From: Acidobacteriota bacterium
Lineage (GTDB): Bacteria; Acidobacteriota; Thermoanaerobaculia; Thermoanaerobaculales; Thermoanaerobaculaceae
DNA: 6,846 bases
Reading direction: 5' to 3'
Assembly (NCBI GenBank): GCA_027458945.1
Contig: DAIDOU010000346.1
Coordinates: 1 to 6,846 of the forward strand
Shown here: positions 1-5,140 of the stretch, piece after piece
How the letters are laid out: every line of letters begins with the position of its first letter
Numbering within the stretch: position 1 is the stretch's first letter
Notes under the pieces: model-generated
What the model was told of the DNA's origin: nothing
The model's input: the letters and a program-made list of their open reading frames with translations, nothing else
Database searches by the model: none
Translations under genes and position numbers: made by a program

Positions 1-89
1 AGCGCGAGGCCGGCGACGACGAGCACGACGGCGACGAGAACCAGGCGGCCGCGGCCGCGCGGACCCTGCCCTGAGATCGATAGAGCCAC
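1..89 (-). CDS. Start of a membrane-anchored protein, partial (runs off the left edge)
   Basis: Reading leftwards from a GTG at 89-87, the frame gives a short polar, Arg/Gly-rich start (MALSISGQGPRGRGR) followed by an unbroken hydrophobic run (LVLVAVVLVVAGLA). This is the pattern of an N-terminal transmembrane anchor or signal sequence with positive residues on the inside. Only 29 codons lie in the window, so the function cannot be told. The competing ATG at 97-95 is in another frame and gives a Ser/Ala/Pro-rich peptide with no membrane character, so GTG is preferred. A run of six G (103-98) lies 8 nt before the GTG and is at best a weak ribosome-binding site. The gene lies in tandem with the C1 peptidase, whose stop is 125 bp upstream, and may be co-transcribed with it. 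Codons become strongly GC3-rich after the first few, as in the neighbours. Confidence 0.5.
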   Translation of the reverse strand, partial: MALSISGQGPRGRGRLVLVAVVLVVAGLA

Positions 90-126
90 GTTGTCATCCC
101 CCCGGCCGCGCCGCCGATTTCTCCCT

Positions 127-148
127 CGCCCGCCGGCTAGAGCGGGCG
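127..148. other. GC-rich hairpin between the C1 peptidase and the next gene
   Basis: CGCCCGC (127-133) and GCGGGCG (142-148) are perfect 7-bp inverted arms around an 8-nt loop. It lies 67 bp beyond the peptidase stop in the 125-bp gap (90-214), which otherwise shows no gene. No T-run follows on either strand, so it is not a standard intrinsic terminator. It could be a 3' mRNA-stabilising structure, a leader structure for the next gene, or chance in very GC-rich DNA. Confidence 0.3.
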
Positions 149-214
149 CTGGAGCGGCGCGGTCTTCTCACGCCGAAACGTCCGGCGGCCGCGTCCGCTT
201 CCGGGACCCCGAGG

Positions 215-1531
215 CTAGGGTTGCGCCGGCGCGAACTTCGCCAGCAGCTCCCTGACCGCATCCTTGTGCACGACGAACGTGAGCATCTTCAGGCGCACGT
301 AGTCGTCGCGGTAGAAGTAGTAGCCGTCGAACTTGCCCCAGCGCGAGGAGCGCGCCGAGTCCTTGATCAGGAACCAGTCGTGGCCGCCGAGGGTGGTCCA
401 GCCGACCAGGTGGATGCCATGGTCGTCCGTCGTCGTGTGGTTGGCAAAGCGGAACTCGCGTGCGCTCTGGTCGATGTACGCCTGCGGGATGTCGAACGTC
501 GGCACCACCGCCGCGTTCTCGAAGCCGTTGTAGCCGGGCTCGGAGACGTCGCCGCCGAGCGCGACGGTGTAACCGTGCTGCACCGCGCTCTTGAGCGCCG
601 CGTACCACTCGTCGAGCGGCACGTTGTAGTACGACGCATCGTGCCACCAGTTGTCCGGCACTTTGTACTCACCCTGGGTGTAGAACGGCACCGACAGCGT
701 CGACATGAACTCGGCGTAGTCGTCGAGGTTGAGCCTGACGACATCGGCGAGGAACTGCTTCGGCGTGTACTCGTGCCCCTCGTACGTGAAGCGCTGCGGC
801 GGCGCGCCGAGCTCGTGGTCGAGGATGACCCGCGTCATCGCCAGCACCCGCCCCTCGTCCCATATGTTGTTGGTCTTGACCCACGCCGACAACTCCTTGA
901 GCTGCACGATCAGCCGCGAGTGATCGTGGCGCCCGTCGGGCGAGAGCACGCCCGGGTACGCCGCCTCGGGCACGACCCCGTACTGCTTCCAGATGCGCGG
1001 CACGGCGTTCGCCTCCGACCCCTCGTCGATCAGGGAGTCGCCGCGCTCGCGCACGAAGCGCCGCATCTTCTCGACGTACTCCCAGTACACCGTCCAGATC
1101 TCGGAAAGCTTGACCTTGCGGCCGGTGAGCCGGTAGATCTCGGACTCGTAGAACGAGGTCGTCGAGAAGCTCCAGCACGTGCCGGTCAGGTACTGGGCCA
1201 CCGGGGGGAAGTGCCACGCCTGCTTGAACGCCGCCGGGCTGGCGGGCTTGACGATCCCCGACATGTCGAAGCGGAGCACCTGCGCGGCCTTCCTCTCCGC
1301 CTCCCGCTTGGCGTCCTGCGCGGCGCGGATCTTGGCCGTCAGCTCCTCCTGCTCCTTGGCCACCTGCTTGTCGTGCTCTTCCATCTGCTTGATGACGGGG
1401 TCCTCGTACTTCGGCTGGTACACCGCGACGTCCCGCTCCGGCGCCGGGGTCGGCGTGGCAACGGGCGCGGCGGCCCATGCGGCGGACGCCGCAAGGACGG
1501 TGGCGAGAACGGTGGCCGTTTGAGCTCTCAT
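215..1531 (-). CDS. Exported papain-fold cysteine peptidase (family C1, bleomycin hydrolase/PepC-like)
   Basis: This 438-residue protein probably acts outside the cytoplasm as an aminopeptidase-like cysteine peptidase. Residues 1-20 form a signal peptide (R2, then an Ala/Val/Leu core ending AWA, probable cut after A20). A Pro/Thr/Ala linker follows (about 21-33), then a charged helical, possibly coiled-coil stretch (about 44-85). The catalytic domain begins near 105. Q113 fits the papain oxyanion Gln, six residues before C119 in GTCWSFS. H371 lies in DDHGIHLVGW, at papain's H-to-GY spacing. The third catalytic position is D391 in FLIKDS, where papain and bleomycin hydrolase have Asn. The Cys-His distance of 252 residues, far longer than in papain, and motifs such as YGVVPEAAYP and VVHKDAV point to the C1B branch, which is usually cytosolic and about 450 residues long. 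The ATG at 1531 is chosen over an in-frame upstream ATG at 1600 because it has an ideal Shine-Dalgarno site and opens directly into the signal peptide. Substrate unknown. Confidence 0.85.
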   Translation of the reverse strand: MRAQTATVLATVLAASAAWAAAPVATPTPAPERDVAVYQPKYEDPVIKQMEEHDKQVAKEQEELTAKIRAAQDAKREAERKAAQVLRFDMSGIVKPASPAAFKQAWHFPPVAQYLTGTCWSFSTTSFYESEIYRLTGRKVKLSEIWTVYWEYVEKMRRFVRERGDSLIDEGSEANAVPRIWKQYGVVPEAAYPGVLSPDGRHDHSRLIVQLKELSAWVKTNNIWDEGRVLAMTRVILDHELGAPPQRFTYEGHEYTPKQFLADVVRLNLDDYAEFMSTLSVPFYTQGEYKVPDNWWHDASYYNVPLDEWYAALKSAVQHGYTVALGGDVSEPGYNGFENAAVVPTFDIPQAYIDQSAREFRFANHTTTDDHGIHLVGWTTLGGHDWFLIKDSARSSRWGKFDGYYFYRDDYVRLKMLTFVVHKDAVRELLAKFAPAQP

Positions 1532-1538
1532 GCGAACC

Positions 1539-1544
1539 CCTCCT
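1539..1544 (-). promoter_or_regulatory. Ribosome-binding site of the C1 peptidase
   Basis: A perfect AGGAGG (CCTCCT on the plus strand) lies 7 nt before the ATG at 1531. It fixes the start there rather than at the upstream in-frame ATG at 1600, which would add 23 Arg/Gly-rich residues ahead of the signal peptide. Confidence 0.85.
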
Positions 1545-1559
1545 GTGTGTCCCCGAAGC

Positions 1560-1576
1560 CGCGGAGCGCCTCCGCG
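1560..1576. other. Hairpin in the leader of the C1 peptidase
   Basis: CGCGGAG (1560-1566) and CTCCGCG (1570-1576) form a 7-bp stem with a 3-nt loop in the 87-bp gap between the permease stop and the peptidase start. No T-run follows on the minus strand, so terminator function for the permease transcript is doubtful. It would sit in the peptidase 5' leader, 15 nt upstream of the AGGAGG. Confidence 0.3.
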
Positions 1577-1598
1577 AGCACGCCCCCCGCGGCGTGTC

Positions 1599-1604
1599 AT
1601 TCTA
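1599..1604 (-). promoter_or_regulatory. Possible -10 element for the C1 peptidase
   Basis: On the minus strand this reads TAGAAT, five of six matches to TATAAT, 68 bp before the ATG and just after the permease stop. At 17-bp spacing upstream I find only GGGACC, which is no -35 match, and there is no extended -10 TG. It is a weak candidate; read-through from the permease gene is equally possible. Confidence 0.2.
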
Positions 1605-1618
1605 CGCCCCCACCGGGC

Positions 1619-2809
1619 TCAGGTCCCCACGCCGGCCTGCTCGCGGATCCGCGGGCGCACCAGCGGCAGGAGCAGCAGCGCCGGGAGCGACACCACCGCC
1701 GTGAAGGCGAAGAACGGCCCGTAGCCGAAACGCTCGACGGCGAGCCCGGAGAACGCGCCGGCGCCGTCGCGGGAGAGGGCGAACAGCGCCGACAGCAGCG
1801 CGTACTGCGTCGCCGCGTGCTCCCGCTCGCACAGGTTCATCAGGAACGAGAGGAACGCCGCGGTCCCGAGGCCCTGGGTGAACGACTCGAGCAGCGAGAC
1901 GGCGTAGATGCTCTCGCGCGGCAGCGCGAACTCGGCGACGGCGGCGTAGCCGAGGTTGGTCACCGCCTGCGCGAGCCCGAGCCAGAGCAGCGCGCGGAAG
2001 ATGCCGAACCGCTTGACGAACCACCCTCCGGCCAGGGCGCCGGCGATCGTGAGCGCCACGCCCATCGTGACCGAGATCAGACCGATCTCGGCGAGCGAGT
2101 AGCCGCGGTCCACCCAGAACGGCTTGACCATGCGCCCGAGCAGGGAGTCGCCGAGTTTGAACAGGAGCACGAACAGCAGCACCGGCACCATCTCCCGCCG
2201 CGCCAACCAGCGCAGCACCGGAGCGATCACCCGGCGCCGCTTGGCGGCGTCCAGCGGCACCCGAGGGCTCGACCATGCGATCACGGCGAACACGAGGAAG
2301 AGCCCGGCCAGCGCGATCCACAGCGGCGTCCAGCCGGTGCGGCCGGCGAGGAACAGCACCCCCCCTCCACCCACCAGCAGGGCGATGCGCGCGGCCGACA
2401 CCCGCACCCCGTTGATCGCCCCGCTCTCCTCCGGGGTGGACACGTCCACGGCCCAGGCGTCGATCGCGATGTCCTGCGTCGCCGACGCCGCCGTGAACGC
2501 CGCCAGCACGGCCCACAGCGCCCACGACGGGTGTGCGGCGTCGTGCGGGATGATGAGGAGCGTCGCGCCCGCGAGGGCGACGAGGCAGGCCGCGATCCAC
2601 TGCTGCCGCACCCCGTAGCGATCCACGAGCGGCGCCCACAGCATCTTCCACGTCCACGGCAGCGACAGCAGGCTCATGAGCCCGATCTCTGCGAGGGAGA
2701 CGCCGTGCACGCGGAAGTACACCGGCCAGACGTCGTAGGCGATCCCGAACGGGAGCCCCTCGGCGAAGTACAGGGCCGCGATCCACGCGAGCTTGCGGCG
2801 CAACGGCAT
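1619..2809 (-). CDS. ampG: AmpG-family MFS permease (muropeptide permease-like)
   Basis: This 396-residue inner-membrane protein is almost wholly hydrophobic, with room for about 12 membrane helices. By family, AmpG imports anhydro-muropeptides released in peptidoglycan turnover, driven by the proton gradient. AmpG-like blocks, recalled from E. coli AmpG, include ALYFAEGLPFGIAYD (12-26), KMLWAPLVDRYG (55-66), the signature ATQDIAIDAWAVD (110-122), FKLGDSLLGRMVKPFW (217-232), FRALLWLGLAQAVTNLGY (271-288) and ATQYALLSAL (332-341). E. coli AmpG is longer (about 490 residues, extra helices), so this is the compact form common outside enterobacteria. The eukaryotic SLC33 relatives carry acetyl-CoA, so the substrate here is not certain. 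The ATG at 2809 opens directly before the first helix, but no good Shine-Dalgarno is visible. The neighbouring secreted peptidase, 87 bp downstream on the same strand, would suit a role in envelope peptide turnover; that is inference. Confidence 0.82.
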   Translation of the reverse strand: MPLRRKLAWIAALYFAEGLPFGIAYDVWPVYFRVHGVSLAEIGLMSLLSLPWTWKMLWAPLVDRYGVRQQWIAACLVALAGATLLIIPHDAAHPSWALWAVLAAFTAASATQDIAIDAWAVDVSTPEESGAINGVRVSAARIALLVGGGGVLFLAGRTGWTPLWIALAGLFLVFAVIAWSSPRVPLDAAKRRRVIAPVLRWLARREMVPVLLFVLLFKLGDSLLGRMVKPFWVDRGYSLAEIGLISVTMGVALTIAGALAGGWFVKRFGIFRALLWLGLAQAVTNLGYAAVAEFALPRESIYAVSLLESFTQGLGTAAFLSFLMNLCEREHAATQYALLSALFALSRDGAGAFSGLAVERFGYGPFFAFTAVVSLPALLLLPLVRPRIREQAGVGT

Positions 2810-2815
2810 CCCGGC

Positions 2816-2821
2816 ATTGTA
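2816..2821 (-). promoter_or_regulatory. Possible -10 element placing the permease transcript start at its ATG
   Basis: The minus strand reads TACAAT (five of six to TATAAT). A start 6-7 nt downstream would fall on or next to the ATG at 2809, giving a leaderless mRNA, which would explain the missing Shine-Dalgarno. No -35 is seen at 17 bp (ACCGGG). A TCGACA (2850-2845) lies 23 bp away, too far for a normal promoter. Confidence 0.25.
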
Positions 2822-2843
2822 GCGGCGTGCCGTCCGCCCCCGG

Positions 2844-2870
2844 TTGTCGAGACGCGTTCTCTGGTACGAT
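2844..2870 (+). promoter_or_regulatory. Candidate promoter of the transhydrogenase gene
   Basis: TTGTCG (2844-2849) is followed after 15 bp by TACGAT (2865-2870). The latter is preceded by TGG, making an extended -10 element (TGnTACGAT) that can offset the short spacer. A transcript would start near 2877 and have a leader of about 65 nt holding the hairpin at 2902-2920. The site overlaps the upstream region of the divergent permease gene, so one regulator could affect both. Confidence 0.4.
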
Positions 2871-2901
2871 CGTTGCGTTCGACCAGGGCTGACTCGGGAC
2901 G

Positions 2902-2920
2902 CCGGACGGCTCGCGTCCGG
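2902..2920 (+). other. Strong hairpin in the transhydrogenase leader
   Basis: CCGGACG (2902-2908) and CGTCCGG (2914-2920) are perfect 7-bp arms around a 5-nt loop. The structure ends 12 nt before the GGAGG ribosome-binding site. It may be an mRNA leader element or the dyad of an operator; no T-run follows, so it is not a terminator. Confidence 0.4.
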
Positions 2921-2942
2921 GCCGCCCCGGTGGGAGGGAGCG

Positions 2943-4370
2943 ATGCGCCGCTACGACGCGATCGTGATCGGGTGTGGCCCCGGCGGCGAGCGCGCCGCGA
3001 TCCAGGCCGCGCGGGCCGGCAAGCGGGTCGCGGTGATCGAGCGCCAGCACGTCCTCGGCGGCACCCGCGTCAACTGGGGCACGATCCCGTCCAAGACGCT
3101 GCGCGAAAGCGCGGTGTTCGTGCACGCGATCGCCCGCGACCGTCTCGAGGGGATCCACTTCGAGATCCCGGGCGAGATCACGGTTCACGACTTCATGCAC
3201 CGCGAGCGCGTGGTCGTCCAGCACGAGCTGGCGCTGATCAACGAGTCGCTCGGCCGCTACCAGATCGAGGTGTTCCTCGGCCAGGCCCGCTTCGTCGACG
3301 CGCACACCGTCGCCGTGTGCGGCCCCGACGGCGGTGTGATCGTGGCGATGAGCGCCGGCGTGATCGTCATCGCCACCGGATCGAGCCCGAACCGGCCCCC
3401 CGAGGTGCCGTTCGACGGCGAGTCGGTGTTCGACAGCAACACGATCCTTTCCCTGCCGCACCTGCCGAAGATGATGACCGTGCTGGGCGCCGGCGTGATC
3501 GGCGTGGAGTTCGCCAGCATCTTCGCCGCCCTCGGCATCGGCGTGACGCTCGTGGATACCCGCGACCAGCTGCTGCCGTACCTCGACCGCGAGATCGTGG
3601 CCATTCTCGAGCGCGAGATCGCCCGGCTCGGGATCACGCTCGTGCACGACGACCGCCACGCGGCGATCGAGCGTCTTGCGGGGACGCCGCCGCGCGTGCG
3701 CTGCACGCTGCGGCGCTCGGGCGCGATCGAATCCGACGTGCTCCTGTACTGCGTCGGCCGCGACGGCAACACCCGCGGGCTCGGGCTCGAGGTGCTCGGC
3801 CTCGCCGCCAACGACTACGGCCTGCTGACGGTGAACGAGCACTACCAGACCGCGGTGCCGCACGTCTACGCGGTCGGCGACGTGATCGGCTACCCGGCGC
3901 TCGCCTCCACCTCGATGGAGCAGGGGCGCCAGGCGATGCGCCACGCGTTCAACATCCCCGGCCTGACGCAGAGGATCGAGCAACTGCCGTTCGCCATCTA
4001 CGCGATCCCCGAGGTGAGCTACGTCGGCGAGACCGAGGAGTCGCTCGCGGCCAGGGGCGTCCGCTACGTCGTCGGGCGCGGCAACTACGAGATGAACCCC
4101 CGCGGCCAGATCATCGGCGACACCGAAGGCATGCTCAAGCTCCTGTTCGAGGCGCCCGCGATGCAGCTCGTCGGCGCGCACATGATCGGCCACGGCGCCA
4201 GCGAGCTGATCCACATCGGCCAGGCGTTCCTGCGCGCCGGCGCCACCGCCTACCAGATCGCCGAGACGCCGTACAACTACCCGACGCTCTCGGACCTGTA
4301 CCGGCACGCGGCGCTCAAGGCGCTCCTCGCCGTGCAGACGGGCGAGACGGCCGCGTCCCCGCCGAGCTAG
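2943..4370 (+). CDS. sthA: Soluble pyridine nucleotide transhydrogenase (Si-specific), FAD-dependent
   Basis: This 475-residue cytosolic flavoprotein transfers hydride between NADPH and NAD+ to balance the two pools. The FAD fold opens at 5-34 (GCGPGG at 10-15, E33 at the strand end). The nucleotide-binding site is at 180-195 (GAGVIG at 182-187), followed by the TRDQLLPYLD stretch as in SthA. The second FAD motif is YAVGD (309-313), followed by VIGYPALAS. WGTIPSK (45-51) stands where dihydrolipoamide dehydrogenases have VGCIPSK. YNYPT (444-448) replaces the lipoamide-enzyme HPT catalytic loop, as in E. coli SthA (FNYPT). Together these rule out a lipoamide dehydrogenase or other disulfide reductase. 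Length agrees with E. coli SthA (466). Unusually, residue 42 is Arg where the family usually keeps one Cys (GGT-Arg-VN), so both disulfide positions are lost. The ATG at 2943 is chosen because GGAGG (2933-2937) lies 5 nt before it and the FAD fold begins directly; an upstream in-frame ATG at 2844 would add 33 unrelated residues. Divergent from the permease. Confidence 0.92.
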   Translation: MRRYDAIVIGCGPGGERAAIQAARAGKRVAVIERQHVLGGTRVNWGTIPSKTLRESAVFVHAIARDRLEGIHFEIPGEITVHDFMHRERVVVQHELALINESLGRYQIEVFLGQARFVDAHTVAVCGPDGGVIVAMSAGVIVIATGSSPNRPPEVPFDGESVFDSNTILSLPHLPKMMTVLGAGVIGVEFASIFAALGIGVTLVDTRDQLLPYLDREIVAILEREIARLGITLVHDDRHAAIERLAGTPPRVRCTLRRSGAIESDVLLYCVGRDGNTRGLGLEVLGLAANDYGLLTVNEHYQTAVPHVYAVGDVIGYPALASTSMEQGRQAMRHAFNIPGLTQRIEQLPFAIYAIPEVSYVGETEESLAARGVRYVVGRGNYEMNPRGQIIGDTEGMLKLLFEAPAMQLVGAHMIGHGASELIHIGQAFLRAGATAYQIAETPYNYPTLSDLYRHAALKALLAVQTGETAASPPS

Positions 4371-4409
4371 CCCCGGAGACGACTCGCCACGGGCCCGGGC
4401 GCAGCGACG

Positions 4410-4438
4410 TTGACACCCGGACTCGGGCGCCATATCGT
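4410..4438 (+). promoter_or_regulatory. Sigma70-type promoter of the superoxide dismutase gene
   Basis: A perfect TTGACA -35 (4410-4415) and a TATCGT -10 (4433-4438, four of six matches) are separated by the ideal 17 bp. Transcription would start near 4445, leaving a leader of about 69 nt. The spacer holds a small dyad, CCCG-gact-CGGG (4416-4427), that could be part of an operator. This lies in the 143-bp gap after the transhydrogenase stop and argues that the dismutase is transcribed on its own as well as, or instead of, by read-through. Confidence 0.65.
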
Positions 4439-4469
4439 CGCAGGTACAACCCGAGAAGGAGCGCCGCGC

Positions 4470-4482
4470 CGAGAGCCTCTCG
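4470..4482 (+). other. Hairpin in the superoxide dismutase leader
   Basis: CGAGA (4470-4474) pairs with TCTCG (4478-4482) over a 3-nt loop, and three further pairs can form beyond a one-base bulge. It lies 21 nt upstream of the AGGAG ribosome-binding site. It may affect mRNA stability or translation; alone it is weak evidence. Confidence 0.25.
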
Positions 4483-4503
4483 CGCCGCGGCCGGCGGTCC
4501 GAA

Positions 4504-4508
4504 AGGAG
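4504..4508 (+). promoter_or_regulatory. Ribosome-binding site of the superoxide dismutase gene
   Basis: AGGAG (within AAAGGAG) lies 5 nt before the ATG at 4514. It fixes the start of a frame that stays open far upstream and would otherwise have no clear beginning. Confidence 0.8.
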
Positions 4509-4513
4509 TCGCT

Positions 4514-5125
4514 ATGAAGAAGGCCGAACTGCCCCAACTTCCCTACCCGCTCGACGCCCTCGAGCCGCACTACGACGCGCGCACCCTGGAGTTGCACCAC
4601 GGCAAGCACCACCTCGCGTACGTCAACTCGCTCAACGCCGCCCTCGACAAGCTCGCGGCGGCGCGGGCCGCCGGCGACTTCGCCCTCGTCAAACACTTCG
4701 AGCGCGAGGTGGCGTTCCACGGCGGCGGACACATCCTCCACTCGGTCTTCTGGACCAACCTCTCCCCGGACGGCGGCGGTGCCCCCGCCGGCGAACTTGC
4801 CGACGCGCTGGTGCGCGACTTCGGTTCGCTGACCGCGTTCGACGCCCAGATGCGGGCCGCCAGCAACGCGGTGGAAGGTTCGGGATGGGGCGTGCTGGCC
4901 GCCGAGACCGGCAGCGGGCGTCTGACGATCCTCCAGGTCGAGAAGCACCAGAACCTGCTGCTGCCCGGGTGGGTGCCGGTGCTCGTGATCGACGTGTGGG
5001 AGCACGCCTACTACCTCAAGTACCAGAACCGGCGGGCCGAGTGGGTCGACGCGGTGATCCAGCACCTGGTGAACTGGCCCGATGTCGCCGGCCGCTGGGC
5101 GCGGACGGGCGCGGCCCGCGACTGA
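4514..5125 (+). CDS. sod: Fe/Mn-family superoxide dismutase
   Basis: This 203-residue enzyme converts superoxide to oxygen and hydrogen peroxide. There is no signal peptide, so it acts in the cytoplasm. It begins with the family's LPQLPYPLDALEPHYDA. The four metal ligands are visible: H28 (LHHGKHH), H76 (GGGHILHSVFW), D160 and H164 (DVWEHAYY). Also present are the second-shell H32, the gateway Y36, VEGSGWGVL (120-128) and YQNRRAEWVD. The residue usually supplying the metal-tuning Gln from the C-terminal half appears as H145 (VEKHQN), as I recall from archaeal and cambialistic relatives, so the metal cannot be called from sequence alone. After NRRAEWVDA the usual WWN core is replaced by VIQHLVNW, a mild oddity. 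Length is normal for the family (about 200). It lies 143 bp after the transhydrogenase on the same strand with its own promoter, and converges with the PATAN gene with only 15 bp between stops. Confidence 0.95.
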   Translation: MKKAELPQLPYPLDALEPHYDARTLELHHGKHHLAYVNSLNAALDKLAAARAAGDFALVKHFEREVAFHGGGHILHSVFWTNLSPDGGGAPAGELADALVRDFGSLTAFDAQMRAASNAVEGSGWGVLAAETGSGRLTILQVEKHQNLLLPGWVPVLVIDVWEHAYYLKYQNRRAEWVDAVIQHLVNWPDVAGRWARTGAARD

Positions 5126-5140
5126 CGGCGGCGCCGGACG

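Noticed and set aside
1531..1600. Upstream start (ATG at 1600) for the C1 peptidase
   Set aside because: It adds 23 Arg/Gly-rich residues before an obvious signal peptide, and the perfect AGGAGG lies in front of the ATG at 1531.
2943..4370. Dihydrolipoamide dehydrogenase or mercuric/glutathione reductase
   Set aside because: The CxxxxC pair is absent and the C-terminal HPT motif is replaced by YNYPT; both fit SthA instead.
4390..4397. CGGGCCCG palindrome after the transhydrogenase stop as a terminator
   Set aside because: It is an 8-bp self-complementary block with no loop room and no following T-run; such blocks are expected by chance at this GC content.
1602..4433. A 2.8-kb stop-free minus-strand frame (943 codons)
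   Set aside because: It overlaps the permease out of frame and sthA antisense, both well-supported genes. Its composition is Arg/Ala/Gly/His-rich with no motif, so it is a shadow frame.
221..5125. A 4.9-kb stop-free plus-strand frame (1634 codons)
   Set aside because: Its last part is the real superoxide dismutase. The rest lies antisense to the peptidase and permease and out of frame in sthA, is rich in Arg/Pro/Gly/His and has no domain. It is the usual effect of very high GC removing stop codons.
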